DNA of 64,000 nt. It comes from Psychrobacillus sp. INOP01 (lineage in GTDB: Bacteria; Bacillota; Bacilli; Bacillales_A; Planococcaceae). Positions 33,453 through 42,677 of this stretch are shown piece by piece. Position numbers and translations under genes: made by a program. A model generated the notes under the pieces. The model saw only the letters and a program-made list of their open reading frames with translations. It had not been told where the DNA came from and searched no databases. Positions within the stretch are counted from its first letter, which is position 1, and each line of letters begins with the position of its first letter. The stretch is taken from contig NZ_CP073315.1 in assembly GCF_018140925.1 (NCBI RefSeq), forward strand, positions 1,054,001-1,118,000. The letters are read 5' to 3'.

Positions 33453-35642
33453 TTAAGCTTCAACTGTTTCTTTAGAGTGACGTTTTTTGAACAGTAGCAT
33501 GAAATACCCAAAAGTTAGAGCAAGACATACAAACATAAATCCTAATAAAACGCCGTTAGTTGACCAGAAATTGCTTATGTCTCCCGTCGAAATGGAAGCT
33601 TTAAAGCTTTGGACTGAATAAGTCATCGGTAAGAATTTATTAAAAATTTGTAATGGCTGCGGTATTAGCTCCAATGGGAACGTACCTGCACTAGTTGTCA
33701 ATTGAAGTATTAAGATGACAATTGCTACAAAGCGACCAGAATCACTTAATACCGTTACAAGTAATTGGACAATTGCCAAGTAAGTAAAGCTTGTAATGAT
33801 TGTCGATAATATAAACAATCCTACACTTTGTGTTTCCAGTTTTAAAGCGAACAAGGCGATAGCTACAACTACTAGAGATTGAATAATCCCTACTACACCC
33901 AATACCGAGATCTTACTTATAAACCATGAAGCTCCACTTGAAGGCTTAATCGCAGACTGCACGAATGGGAATACGATCGATATAAGTAATGCACCTACAA
34001 ATAATCCAAGTGATAGGAAGTAAGGTGTAAATCCTGTACCATAGTTCGGTACTTCATTCACTCCTACGACTTCCACATCTACTGGAGATGCTACCATTTC
34101 ATAGGTTGAATCATTCGCTGATACTTCTTTCGATTGCTCACTAGCATCTTTTAAGCTGGATTGTAAAGTTTCCGTTCCTTCTGCTAATTGTTCTGTTCCC
34201 TCTGTTAGTTTCGTTGAGCCATCTGCTAACTCTCCAGATTTCTCTGCTAATGTTCCAGTACCTGTTTTTAATTGATTTGAGCCAGATGCTAACTCATTTA
34301 GACCCGCTACTAAACTAGAGGAGCCATTATATGCTTGTTGAATACCTGTTGTAAATTCGCTCATTTTCGATGCAAGTGTACTAGTTCCTGTTGCTAAGCT
34401 TGCGGAACCTTCTATTAATCCACTTGAGGAGCCATTCAATTGTGAAATACCCTGCTGTGCTTGTGTATAACCTGCACTAAGCTGTTCTGCTCCGCTACTT
34501 ACTTGAGTAGTCCCTTTTGATAGGGCTGCTGTACCATTAGCCAGCTTTTCTAAACCAGCCGATACTGTTGTACTACCAGTTTCTAACTGTTTCACTGTTT
34601 CTATTAGTTGTGCCACCTGTTCATCTGGTAATGATGCTGACAGCTGGTTTATCTGTTGGGATAATGCTTGAATTCCAGCAGTAACCTGTGTAGAACCTTC
34701 AGATAACTGATTCGTACTATTATTAATAGTTGCACTGCTTGATTGTAATGTAGCTAAAGAACTTATTAATTCTTTTTCTTTTTTACCTAATAATTGATAG
34801 CTTTCGTTTAGTTTAGCTACTCCACTTGTATACGTTTGGATACCTCTGTTCAATTGATCTGCACCTGTTGCAGTTTGATTGACTCCATCTGCTAATTGCT
34901 TTGATCCATCTGTAAGTGTGGATAATCCACTATTTAAATCGGTTGAACCAGTTGCAGCTTTCTGTATACCATCCACTACTGTACCAGTACCATCACGAAG
35001 CTCGATTGTACTGCTTGCCAACTGTTCTAAATAGCCTTTTAAATCAGATGCTCCAGTATTAATCTCTGCAGCACCATCTTTTAATGCACCTGCTCCATCC
35101 GATGCCTCGGCAAACCCATCTCCCAATTTAGTAATAGAATCAAATAATTGTTCCGCATAGGTTGCAGAAACCTGCTTATTTACTTCTGCACGAATTCGGT
35201 CCATTGCAGTTTCACCAATTTGAGAGGATAGGAAGTTATATCCTTCATTTGCTTTGTACGTAATGACCATTTTTTGAGGTTCTTCATCTAACAATGTTGT
35301 TGCATGTTGTGAAAAGTTCTCAGGAATCTCGATTAATAAATAATAGTCTTCATTTACTAATCCCTCATCCGCTTCTTCCTTTGAAACAGAAACAAACTTA
35401 AACTGTCCACTTTCCTTTAGCTTCTCAGATAGGTCATCTCCTAACGATAAAGTAGTATCGTTAAACGTTGCACCTTCGTCTGCATTAACCACTGCTACTG
35501 GTAGATCGCTTAAATTTGCATAAGGATCCCAAAACGCCCATAGGAACATTCCTGCGTACATAACGGGTATAAACAATACCGCAATTATGGGAATGAGTAG
35601 CTTCCTATTTGTGAAAATATTTTTCCATTCTGATTTTATCAT
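33453..35642 (-). CDS. yhgE: YhgE/Pip-domain membrane protein
   Basis: 729 residues. One N-terminal helix (LLIPIIAVLFIPVMYAGMFL), a very long extracytoplasmic region (about 40-500) built of repeated seven- and eleven-residue units of the type LxxGxxxLxxGxxxL, and five to six C-terminal helices. This is the YhgE/phage infection protein family, related to ABC-2-like transporters and to ESX-linked YueB. ATG 35642 with AGGAGG. Function not established. Its gene follows a TetR regulator, and both promoters have matching palindromes. Confidence 0.85.
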   Translation of the reverse strand: MIKSEWKNIFTNRKLLIPIIAVLFIPVMYAGMFLWAFWDPYANLSDLPVAVVNADEGATFNDTTLSLGDDLSEKLKESGQFKFVSVSKEEADEGLVNEDYYLLIEIPENFSQHATTLLDEEPQKMVITYKANEGYNFLSSQIGETAMDRIRAEVNKQVSATYAEQLFDSITKLGDGFAEASDGAGALKDGAAEINTGASDLKGYLEQLASSTIELRDGTGTVVDGIQKAATGSTDLNSGLSTLTDGSKQLADGVNQTATGADQLNRGIQTYTSGVAKLNESYQLLGKKEKELISSLATLQSSSATINNSTNQLSEGSTQVTAGIQALSQQINQLSASLPDEQVAQLIETVKQLETGSTTVSAGLEKLANGTAALSKGTTQVSSGAEQLSAGYTQAQQGISQLNGSSSGLIEGSASLATGTSTLASKMSEFTTGIQQAYNGSSSLVAGLNELASGSNQLKTGTGTLAEKSGELADGSTKLTEGTEQLAEGTETLQSSLKDASEQSKEVSANDSTYEMVASPVDVEVVGVNEVPNYGTGFTPYFLSLGLFVGALLISIVFPFVQSAIKPSSGASWFISKISVLGVVGIIQSLVVVAIALFALKLETQSVGLFILSTIITSFTYLAIVQLLVTVLSDSGRFVAIVILILQLTTSAGTFPLELIPQPLQIFNKFLPMTYSVQSFKASISTGDISNFWSTNGVLLGFMFVCLALTFGYFMLLFKKRHSKETVEA

Positions 35643-35665
35643 TAATATTTCCTCCTAAAACTGTA

Positions 35666-35688
35666 TGACCAATATGTTCAATTGGTCA
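35666..35688. promoter_or_regulatory. TetR-type operator upstream of yhgE
   Basis: TGACCAAT-N7-ATTGGTCA, 8-bp perfect arms, 24 bases before the yhgE start codon. A variant with the same 8-7-8 layout lies before the TetR gene. Confidence 0.75.
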
Positions 35689-35710
35689 ATTTACTTCAAA
35701 AATATAAGTC

Positions 35711-36280
35711 TCAAATAATGAGACTTTGAAAAATGGTATCTTGAAAAAAGTCTGTAATTTCCTGTTCTGTTAAAGGTCTATCGTGCGTTAAATTCCAGTC
35801 GTTTACAAACGCCAAATACCCTTTTAATAGTAAGTATGCAACGAGCTCACTATTTACTTGGCGAACTTCCCCTGCATTTATATACTTATCAATCTTCTGT
35901 TTAATAAAGGAAACAATTGCCTGCTCAATTTGCGCCTTCACCTGCTTTACTGCTGGAGTTCTCCATTCCTGTTCCTCTGCAATAATTTTAGCAAACAGCT
36001 GATGAGTATCCCGGAATTCTAACATTTTCATCAAAGCTGCATGTGCATTTTCTTGAAAAGAAGCTTCCTCTTTTATTACTTTTGTCGCTTCCTGTTTCAT
36101 CTCTGCAATAATACGAAGAACAATTTCTTGAAAAAGTACTTCTTTATTATCAAAAAAAGTATAGATTGTTCCTTTTCCTACATTTGCAATTTTAGCTATT
36201 TGCTCCATAGTTGTAGCTTTATAGCCGAACAAGGAAAAAGATTTAGTTGCAGCTTCTAATATTTCCTGCCTGCGATCCAT
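35711..36280 (-). CDS. yhgD: TetR-family regulator (YhgD-like)
   Basis: 189 residues from ATG 36280 (GGGGTG upstream); an in-frame extension to 36328 has no site. HTH at residues 5-50 (RRQEILEAATKSFSLFGYKA, TTMEQIAKIANVGKGTIYTF). The C-terminal helical domain would bind a ligand. It lies directly before yhgE as in B. subtilis, and is probably an autorepressor acting on the TGACC-type palindromes at both genes. Confidence 0.87.
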   Translation of the reverse strand: MDRRQEILEAATKSFSLFGYKATTMEQIAKIANVGKGTIYTFFDNKEVLFQEIVLRIIAEMKQEATKVIKEEASFQENAHAALMKMLEFRDTHQLFAKIIAEEQEWRTPAVKQVKAQIEQAIVSFIKQKIDKYINAGEVRQVNSELVAYLLLKGYLAFVNDWNLTHDRPLTEQEITDFFQDTIFQSLII

Positions 36281-36304
36281 TTTGTTCACCCCAATCAAAA
36301 AAAA

Positions 36305-36327
36305 TGACCAGAAAACCATTTCGGTCA
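36305..36327. promoter_or_regulatory. TetR-type operator upstream of the yhgD-like gene
   Basis: TGACCAGA-N7-TTCGGTCA, imperfect arms but the same total length of 23 and the same TGACC/GGTCA ends as the yhgE site. It sits 25 bases before the regulator start codon. Confidence 0.65.
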
Positions 36328-36370
36328 TCTAGTCATTATAATACACTCTTCTTATTTCTTTGGCAAGCTT

Positions 36371-36835
36371 TTATTCATGATTCATATGACTCATTGAATC
36401 ATCACTTTCATCCGGAATCACTTTACTCATATCTGGTTCTCCAACAATGAGTTCCTGCTTCGGCATAACATGAAGTCCTCTTGCATTCGTATGGGCGAAC
36501 ATATAATAGACTCCATCATGATCAAATGAAAAATTCGCTTCATACACTCCATCTTCTGTTAAATTTCCTTCTACCATATGACCTTCCTCACGCATGCCTG
36601 ATTCCCACACTTCAAATTCAACGGTTGCATCATCTACAGCTTCGTCTGATTGTGTTACTTTTGCAGACAATACAACGTCTTCTACTGATAGTGTTTCAGC
36701 CGTTTGGATGTCTACTACCACTTCTTCTAGTGTACCTTCATTGTGATGTGTTGCATTACTCTCCGGTGCATCTTTATCCCCACAACCTGCAAGTGTCATT
36801 GTTGCTAATGCAAGTACTGCTAATGTTTTTTTCAT
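36371..36835 (-). CDS. YtkA/FixH-like lipoprotein
   Basis: 154 residues. Signal peptide with lipobox LAGC, so membrane-anchored outside the cell. The Ig-like core (VVLSAKVTQSDEAVDDATVE, FEVWESGMREEGHMVEGNLT, DGVYEANFSFDHDGVYYMF) is YtkA-like. The ends are rich in His and Met (HHNE near the N-terminus, DSMSHMNHE at the C-terminus), which could bind copper. ATG 36835 overlaps the kinase stop as ATGA, so it is the last gene of a four-gene operon. Confidence 0.82.
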   Translation of the reverse strand: MKKTLAVLALATMTLAGCGDKDAPESNATHHNEGTLEEVVVDIQTAETLSVEDVVLSAKVTQSDEAVDDATVEFEVWESGMREEGHMVEGNLTEDGVYEANFSFDHDGVYYMFAHTNARGLHVMPKQELIVGEPDMSKVIPDESDDSMSHMNHE

Positions 36836-38226
36836 AAAAATGAATCCTCCCAAATAGGTAATGTTATATAAACGGTAGTTCCTTTTTCTACTTCACTTGT
36901 GAATACTAGTCTGCCTTTTTGCATTTCGATAAGTTGAGAAGCAATGGATAATCCAAGTCCAGTTCCACCGTCTACACGACTTCTCGCTTTATTCACACGA
37001 TAAAACCTTTCGGTAATATGCGGTAAATGCTCTGGTGCAATTCCACAGCCTTCATCTTTAATATGAATAGTTGTTTCGTTTTTTGCTATTTCATTTCCTA
37101 TAGTGATGGTGGAAGAAACAGGCGAATAGTGAATAGCGTTTTCTAAAATGTTGATCAATATTTGTTTGGTCATTTGCTCATCCGCTTTTAAAATTGTTTC
37201 CTCGTCTATTGTAACAATAAAGCGAATTTGCTTCTTGTCTGCCAATGATTTTACTAGCGGCAATACCTCGCGTACAACCTCCGATAATACTAATGGTGAC
37301 ATATCAATATGGTGATTCTGTTCAGAACGTGCTACCGTAAGCAAATCATTTGTCAGTTTCTGCATACGATTAGCCTCTTGTACAATAAGTGCGTAAATCT
37401 CTTTTTTCTTTTCCTCTGGAACGAGCTCCTGTTCAAATGCTTCACCATATCCTTTTATATAACTTATTGGCGTACGTAGCTCATGAGAGACAATAGATAA
37501 GAAATCTCTTTTCTTCTCATCCTCCTGTTGAATAGACGTTGCCATTTGGTTAAAGGTTTTCGCAAGTTCTCCTATTTCATCAGAGGATTTTACTTCTACT
37601 CGCGTTTCATATTTCCCTGATGCCATTTCATTGGCTGCTACTTTAAGTTTATCTAACGGAACAAGAACTTTTTGCAATGTCTTCAAACTGATCCATGCCA
37701 TTATTAGGAGTAGAAGTGATACTGTTATCAATAAAAAAATTACATCCTTCGAAGCCATTTCCGTCATCTTCGTTAAAGGTACATATACATAAATAATGCC
37801 TTCAAGCCTATTTTCATCAACTAACGGATAGATAACGGATACAACTTCCCGATTAAATCTTTTCTCATAACCACGTTTAATAACTGCTTCACCACCAATA
37901 AGCTCAGCACGTTCCTCAGGTCCTATCAATGTCTCATAGTCTATATCAAAAGGTAGGCAAGCACTGAGTTCCCTCGGGTTTCGAACAGTAAAAACCTCTA
38001 CGTCAGAGAAACGATTGAAGTCTTCTGTTTGTTTGATGAACTCATTTGTAACCGCTCCACCCTTATACGTAGTTTGTAAGTTTTCCGCAATCTCCCTCAT
38101 CGAGGTTTCTTTATCCTCTACATATAGCTCCTCATATAGAAAATTAGTGAATATTACTAAGAAAACAATTGTAATAGCTATGAATAAAAGAAGCAGCATC
38201 CAAATTTTAACGGATAGCTTTTTCAT
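36832..38226 (-). CDS. Sensor histidine kinase
   Basis: 464 residues. Two helices (about 8-28 and 160-180) enclose an extracytoplasmic domain of about 130 residues (KETSMREIAENLQTTYKGGA, EGIIYVYVPLTKM) that looks Cache-like. HAMP, HisKA (SHELRTPISYIKGY) and HATPase (DEGCGI, GGTGLGLSIA) follow. ATG 38226 overlaps the regulator stop by four bases. Signal unknown; the flanking lipoproteins are candidate accessory sensors. Confidence 0.88.
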   Translation of the reverse strand: MKKLSVKIWMLLLLFIAITIVFLVIFTNFLYEELYVEDKETSMREIAENLQTTYKGGAVTNEFIKQTEDFNRFSDVEVFTVRNPRELSACLPFDIDYETLIGPEERAELIGGEAVIKRGYEKRFNREVVSVIYPLVDENRLEGIIYVYVPLTKMTEMASKDVIFLLITVSLLLLIMAWISLKTLQKVLVPLDKLKVAANEMASGKYETRVEVKSSDEIGELAKTFNQMATSIQQEDEKKRDFLSIVSHELRTPISYIKGYGEAFEQELVPEEKKKEIYALIVQEANRMQKLTNDLLTVARSEQNHHIDMSPLVLSEVVREVLPLVKSLADKKQIRFIVTIDEETILKADEQMTKQILINILENAIHYSPVSSTITIGNEIAKNETTIHIKDEGCGIAPEHLPHITERFYRVNKARSRVDGGTGLGLSIASQLIEMQKGRLVFTSEVEKGTTVYITLPIWEDSFL

Positions 38227-38900
38227 TCCACTACCTCAAAGCGATATCCAATCCCCCACACTGTCTCAATATATTTCCCTGCCTGTTCTCCTAGCTTCAG
38301 ACGCAGTGTTTTAATATGCGTATCAACAGTACGAGTTCCACCTTCATAATCAATACCCCAAATTCGTACTAATAGCTGCTCCCTGGAAAAAGCTTTCCCT
38401 TCATAATTCATAAATATATGAAGTAGTTCATATTCCTTTAGCGTCAGTTGGATTTTTTCGTGATTAACTGAAATTTGTCTGCCTATTAGATCATGTTCAA
38501 TAATTCCCGCTTTATGTTGTTCATTCGTTGTAGAAATACCAGCTCTACGGAATATAGCATTTATACGAGCCATTAATTCAATTGCAGTGAAAGGTTTAAT
38601 GACATAATCATCCCCACCAAGCTTTAGCCCTTTAACTAAATCGGTCTTTGCATCTAGCGCTGTTAAAAAGATAATTGGTACGGAAGAAAACGTTCGAATC
38701 TCCTCACAAACCTCAAATCCACTCTTGCCAGGCATCATCACATCTAGGAGTATTAAATCTACTTTGGAGGTTTGTACTAGTTCAATTGCGGATTCTCCAT
38801 CTTCCGCATGGAGTACATGATGACCCGCTTTATGTAAATGAAGTTCAACTAGCTTGCGCATTTCTCGTTCGTCATCTACGACTAATATAGTAGTCATCAT
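38223..38900 (-). CDS. OmpR-family response regulator
   Basis: 225 residues. Receiver with VVDDE, Asp in ILLDVMMPGKSGFEV, Lys in YVIKPF; winged helix ending ETVWGIGYRFEVVE. ATG 38900 overlaps the stop of the beta-propeller gene as ATGA (ATG 38897 is a slightly better-spaced alternative after GGGAGG). Tight coupling on both sides shows that it works with the neighbouring lipoprotein and kinase. Confidence 0.88.
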   Translation of the reverse strand: MMTTILVVDDEREMRKLVELHLHKAGHHVLHAEDGESAIELVQTSKVDLILLDVMMPGKSGFEVCEEIRTFSSVPIIFLTALDAKTDLVKGLKLGGDDYVIKPFTAIELMARINAIFRRAGISTTNEQHKAGIIEHDLIGRQISVNHEKIQLTLKEYELLHIFMNYEGKAFSREQLLVRIWGIDYEGGTRTVDTHIKTLRLKLGEQAGKYIETVWGIGYRFEVVE

Positions 38901-39832
38901 TCAACCTCCCTTACGATTAATTGGAATGGACCTTTTCCAACCTGCAGTTTTTTTGTAATTTCATCGGATTGGATAAAATATATTTGATGGTCATCATATC
39001 CGGCAAGTACCATACTATTCCCAAAAGAGCTTATCCAAAACGGGTTTGCTCCTGCTTTCATAGAGTTTAAAACTTCCCCAGTTTCTGATATTTCATAAAC
39101 TGTACTACTCCCATGACTTACGGTAAAAATATGTCCATTTGCTGCTCTTGCCATATTTATAGGCATTAATGGAGTCTCAATTTCTCCTATAAGCTCACCA
39201 GTATTAATATTAATTCTTTTGATGGAACGATTTGGACTACTTCCTGCACCATGTCCACCAAGCCAAAGCTCATTGTTTTGTATAAAAAGACCATGAGATG
39301 ATGTCGGAATCACCCACTCATCCACTTGGTCCAATTTCATAGACAGTACAGAAAGGACTTCATCCTTAAAGTTGACAACAAAAATATGGTTCCCATCAGA
39401 AATCATAGCCATTGGATAATTACCAGTAGAATTGGTCTTCAGTTTTTCCCCCTCTGTATTATAGAGAGAAACTGTATTATCTTGCCCATTTGCTATATAG
39501 ATTTTTTCTTCATACACATACGCATTCGTAGTACCCTCACCTACATCAATCGAAGCTAACTGTTTACCCGTGGATAATTCAATTAGCTTTGCCTTCTCAA
39601 CGGTATATCCATAAACCAGAAGTAAATCATCTGTCACTAACGCAAAACCAGTATAGGCCTCTTCTAGCTCCCATGACTCGAGTATTTCAGCCTTGTCAGA
39701 AATAAAATCAATACTTCCCCCTAAAATGTTCAAGCTAGCTACAAAATCAGTATCTGAGGGGATGGCTGGAAAGCTTGCCTCTGAACACCCTCCAATAAAG
39801 CAAAGTAACAAAAGTATATACAACTTTTTCAC
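38897..39832 (-). CDS. Beta-propeller lipoprotein (YncE-like)
   Basis: 311 residues. Lipobox IGGC directs lipid attachment. The rest is repeated four-stranded blades of YncE/NHL type: KLIELSTGKQLASIDVGEG, VYEEKIYIANGQDNTVSLYN, INTGELIGEIETPLMPINMA, HIFTVSHGSSTVYEISETGE. No catalytic motif. As first gene of an operon with a response regulator, kinase and YtkA-like lipoprotein, it may bind a ligand or surface component for the kinase. TTG or GTG/ATG choice is not in doubt here: the MKK start fits a signal peptide. Confidence 0.8.
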   Translation of the reverse strand: MKKLYILLLLCFIGGCSEASFPAIPSDTDFVASLNILGGSIDFISDKAEILESWELEEAYTGFALVTDDLLLVYGYTVEKAKLIELSTGKQLASIDVGEGTTNAYVYEEKIYIANGQDNTVSLYNTEGEKLKTNSTGNYPMAMISDGNHIFVVNFKDEVLSVLSMKLDQVDEWVIPTSSHGLFIQNNELWLGGHGAGSSPNRSIKRININTGELIGEIETPLMPINMARAANGHIFTVSHGSSTVYEISETGEVLNSMKAGANPFWISSFGNSMVLAGYDDHQIYFIQSDEITKKLQVGKGPFQLIVREVE

Positions 39833-39881
39833 CTATCCACCCCCCATTTCTTCCATTATAACGAGAACATGTGAAAAAAGT

Positions 39882-39897
39882 TTGAAATAGATTTCAA
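39882..39897. promoter_or_regulatory. Palindrome upstream of the four-gene sensory operon
   Basis: TTGAAATAGATTTCAA, 7-bp arms around AG, about 50 bases before the propeller gene start and 20-30 bases upstream of a TATAAT-like -10 on the minus strand. Could be a regulator site; single occurrence. Confidence 0.35.
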
Positions 39898-40056
39898 TTT
39901 TTTGAGTTTCACCAAACAGAGTTAGATTTTCACAAAGCGAGTATAGCTCCACAAGAAAAAGCTTAAGTGCCCTTTAAGATCAAAATCGATTTCTATCGTT
40001 TTCGGTGGGCTTTTTGACAGATTTGATATTTTACTATTACCTACTAATTTTTTTAG

Positions 40057-40098
40057 AAAGACTGGTCGTGACTGATGTCATGTCCAGTCTTTCTTTTT
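40057..40098 (+). terminator. Orphan plus-strand terminator
   Basis: AAAGACTGG ... CCAGTCTTT with an inner GTGAC/GTCA pair, followed by CTTTTTTT on the plus strand. No plus-strand gene lies upstream for several kb, so it may end a small RNA or be a relic of a lost gene. Confidence 0.6.
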
Positions 40099-40192
40099 TT
40101 AGGTAATCTTGCTGCAAAAGAATCCCTAATTCAACAACGATTATAGTTTGATATTATCCCAACATTAACTTTGAAAAATCCATTCGTTTTAG

Positions 40193-40360
40193 CGATAGGC
40201 TATGCCAAATCTTATTATTGAGTACTACTCTTTTGTTGATTGAAGTGAAAGGTGGCGACTCCAGCGGGAAAAGCGTTAGGCGAAGACCCCGCAGCGAAGC
40301 GAGGTGGCTGAGGCAACGCCCGCGGAAAGCGTCCACCTTGAACGGAAATCAGCAGCATCA
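40193..40360 (+). repeat. Bacillales-type intergenic repeat, copy 2
   Basis: Starts GATAGGCTATGCCAAATC; the core runs from GATTGAAGTGAAAGGTGGCG to GGAAAGCGTCCACCTTGAACG. Ends GGTGG/CCACC pair, with an internal stem around GACCCCGCAGCGAAGCGAGG. It matches the copy at 50321 over about 170 bases. Several small frames run through it but none has a ribosome site. Occupies most of the 39833-40478 gap. Confidence 0.85.
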
Positions 40361-40426
40361 ATTTATAATTGTACTCTTTAAAATAACAGGAACAACTGTT
40401 AAGGCACACAAATTTTATACATTCTT

Positions 40427-40468
40427 TAAAAAAATGTCCTAAACATCCAAAAGATGTTTAAGACATTT
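40427..40468 (-). terminator. Terminator of hemH
   Basis: Minus strand: AAATGTCTTAAACATC / GATGTTTAGGACATTT followed by TTTT, ten bases past the hemH stop. Confidence 0.8.
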
Positions 40469-40478
40469 AACCTAACTA

Positions 40479-41405
40479 TTATTTTAAATGTTTCAAAACG
40501 ACATCAGCCATAGCGTCGATAAATTGGCCCTGCGCATTTGGCATTTCAGGGCGTACATATGTTGCTCCGATATCGTCACATACTACTTTACATTCGTAGT
40601 CATTGTCATATAGAACTTCTAAATGCTCTGCTACGAACCCTACAGGCGTATAAACAAACGTAGTATATCCTTCTTGTTCGTGTAATTCACGAGTTAAATC
40701 TTGTACGTCTGGACCAATCCATGGCTCAGGAGTTTGTCCTGCACTTTGCCAGCCGACTGCATAATTTTTCACGCCTGCTGCCCCGGCAATCAGATCTGCA
40801 GTTTCTTGCAATTGGTCTGGATATGGATCACCTAGTTCTTTAATTTTTTCTGGTAGTGAGTGAGCAGATACGATTAAGCATGCTTTTTCGCGTTGCTCCT
40901 CAGTCATTTCTGCAAATGCTGCACTTACTTTATCGCTCCAGTACTGGATGAATTTTGGTTCATCGTACCAGCTTTCAATTGAAGTAATTTTTAGGTTGCC
41001 AAGCTTTTCTGCTTCCTCTTTAATACGGCCATTATAGGATTTAATAGAGAATGTTGAGAAATGCGGTGCTAATACCATTGATACCGCTTCAGTAATGCCA
41101 TCTTTATGCATTTCTGCAACAGCATCCTCTAAGAAAGGCTCGATATGCTTTAAGCCAATATAGAGCTTGAATTCAATTTCATCTTGTAATTCATTTAAAC
41201 GGTCACATAATCCTCTTGCTTGGCTTTCTGTAATTTTAGCAAGCGGTGAAATCCCGCCTATTGCTTCATAACGACCAGTTAAATCAGCTAGCTGCTCATC
41301 ACTTGGTTTACGACCATGTCTGATATGTGTATAATATCGTTCAATATCCGCTTCAGAGTATGGGGTTCCGTAAGCCATTACTAATAATCCCATTGTTTTT
41401 TTCAT
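40479..41405 (-). CDS. hemH: Ferrochelatase (coproporphyrin-type)
   Basis: 308 residues. [50 protein letters not shown] and [10 protein letters not shown] (catalytic His), plus [14 protein letters not shown] (catalytic Glu). Gram-positive ferrochelatases of this monomeric soluble kind insert iron into coproporphyrin III; HemQ then completes haem. ATG 41405 with GAGGTG. Directly after hemE (20 bases). hemY, third gene of the B. subtilis hemEHY operon, is absent here; a terminator follows instead. Confidence 0.94.
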   Translation of the reverse strand: MKKTMGLLVMAYGTPYSEADIERYYTHIRHGRKPSDEQLADLTGRYEAIGGISPLAKITESQARGLCDRLNELQDEIEFKLYIGLKHIEPFLEDAVAEMHKDGITEAVSMVLAPHFSTFSIKSYNGRIKEEAEKLGNLKITSIESWYDEPKFIQYWSDKVSAAFAEMTEEQREKACLIVSAHSLPEKIKELGDPYPDQLQETADLIAGAAGVKNYAVGWQSAGQTPEPWIGPDVQDLTRELHEQEGYTTFVYTPVGFVAEHLEVLYDNDYECKVVCDDIGATYVRPEMPNAQGQFIDAMADVVLKHLK

Positions 41406-41425
41406 CATATTCACCTCATAAAAAT

Positions 41426-42478
41426 TTAGTTTGATTTTGCTGTGATTAGTTCTTTACTATAATCATGAACAAAGGAAGTTAAACGTTTAAGTGTGTCTGG
41501 ATCTACTTCAGGGAACACGCCATGGCCGAGGTTGAAAATATGTCCTGGCTGTGCCACACCTTGCTCTACAATAATTTTTGCGCGTTTTTCAATCTCTGCC
41601 CATTCACCAATTAGATAAGATGGATCTAAGTTCCCCATCAATGGCTTCGTCAATCCTTTTGCACGAGCTTCTTCTATAGATAAACGCCAGTCAATCCCAA
41701 CCACATCTACAGGAAGGTCATGCCATTCCATTGCTAAGTGGCTAGCCCCGACACCGAATGTAATAAGCGGCACGCCTGTTTCACGAAGCTCCGTGAAAAT
41801 ACGTGTCATCACCGGTTTGATGAAAATACGATAATCTGCTACATTTAATGCTCCAACCCACGAATCAAATATTTGAATAGCCTTCGCCCCAGCTTTAACC
41901 TGTGCTTTGATGTATACGATAATCATATCCGCAAGCTTGTCCATTAATGCAAGCCAAGCTTGTGGTTCAGATACCATAAATGCTTTCGTTTTGTTATAGC
42001 TTTTAGAAGGTCCCCCTTCAATCATATAACTAGCTAGAGTAAATGGCGCACCGGCAAATCCGATTAGTGGGACATTCAGCTGTTCTGTCGTTAATAATTT
42101 TATCGTATCCAATACAAATGGCACATGATCCTCTGGTGATAATTCACCTAAGTTAGCCACATCTTGTACAGTACGAATTGGATTTGAAATAACAGGTCCT
42201 ACTCCAGATTTAATCTTTACATCTACGCCAATTCCAACAAGCGGTGTAACGATATCCTTATATAGGATAGCTGCATCGACATTATAATTTTCTACTGGTA
42301 AACGTGTTACATAAGCACATAATTCAGGTTCGTGTGTAATTTGTTCTAAGGAATATTTTTCTTTTATTTTTCTGTATTCGGGTTGTGATCTTCCAGCTTG
42401 CCTCATAAACCAAACTGGTGTGTGATCAACTTGCTCTCCACGTGCTGCACGAAGAAGTGTATCGTTAAATTTAGTCAT
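41426..42478 (-). CDS. hemE: Uroporphyrinogen decarboxylase
   Basis: 350 residues, the standard length. [16 protein letters not shown] is the substrate-binding arginine motif and [16 protein letters not shown] the second family motif; [11 protein letters not shown] is near the end. Converts uroporphyrinogen III to coproporphyrinogen III in the cytoplasm. ATG 42478 with AGAGAGG upstream. First gene of a hemE-hemH operon, divergent from hmoB. Confidence 0.95.
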   Translation of the reverse strand: MTKFNDTLLRAARGEQVDHTPVWFMRQAGRSQPEYRKIKEKYSLEQITHEPELCAYVTRLPVENYNVDAAILYKDIVTPLVGIGVDVKIKSGVGPVISNPIRTVQDVANLGELSPEDHVPFVLDTIKLLTTEQLNVPLIGFAGAPFTLASYMIEGGPSKSYNKTKAFMVSEPQAWLALMDKLADMIIVYIKAQVKAGAKAIQIFDSWVGALNVADYRIFIKPVMTRIFTELRETGVPLITFGVGASHLAMEWHDLPVDVVGIDWRLSIEEARAKGLTKPLMGNLDPSYLIGEWAEIEKRAKIIVEQGVAQPGHIFNLGHGVFPEVDPDTLKRLTSFVHDYSKELITAKSN

Positions 42479-42677
42479 TAAAGGTACCTGCCTCTCTTTA
42501 TGTATACGTACTATTTCCTATACGTTTCAACTATAGACGTTCTTATTTCGGTTGTATAGCGATATAGTGTATTTGTCATAAAATTGTCCGCAATTCTATA
42601 TGATACTTGTGTATTATGTTTTTAAAGGCGTTATTATGGGAAAGATATATTAAAAGTGAAAAAGGGAGGTATTAATT

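Noticed and set aside
40154-40442. Overlapping small frames on both strands
   Set aside because: All lie in the GC-richer intergenic repeat; such frames recur in every copy of this element.
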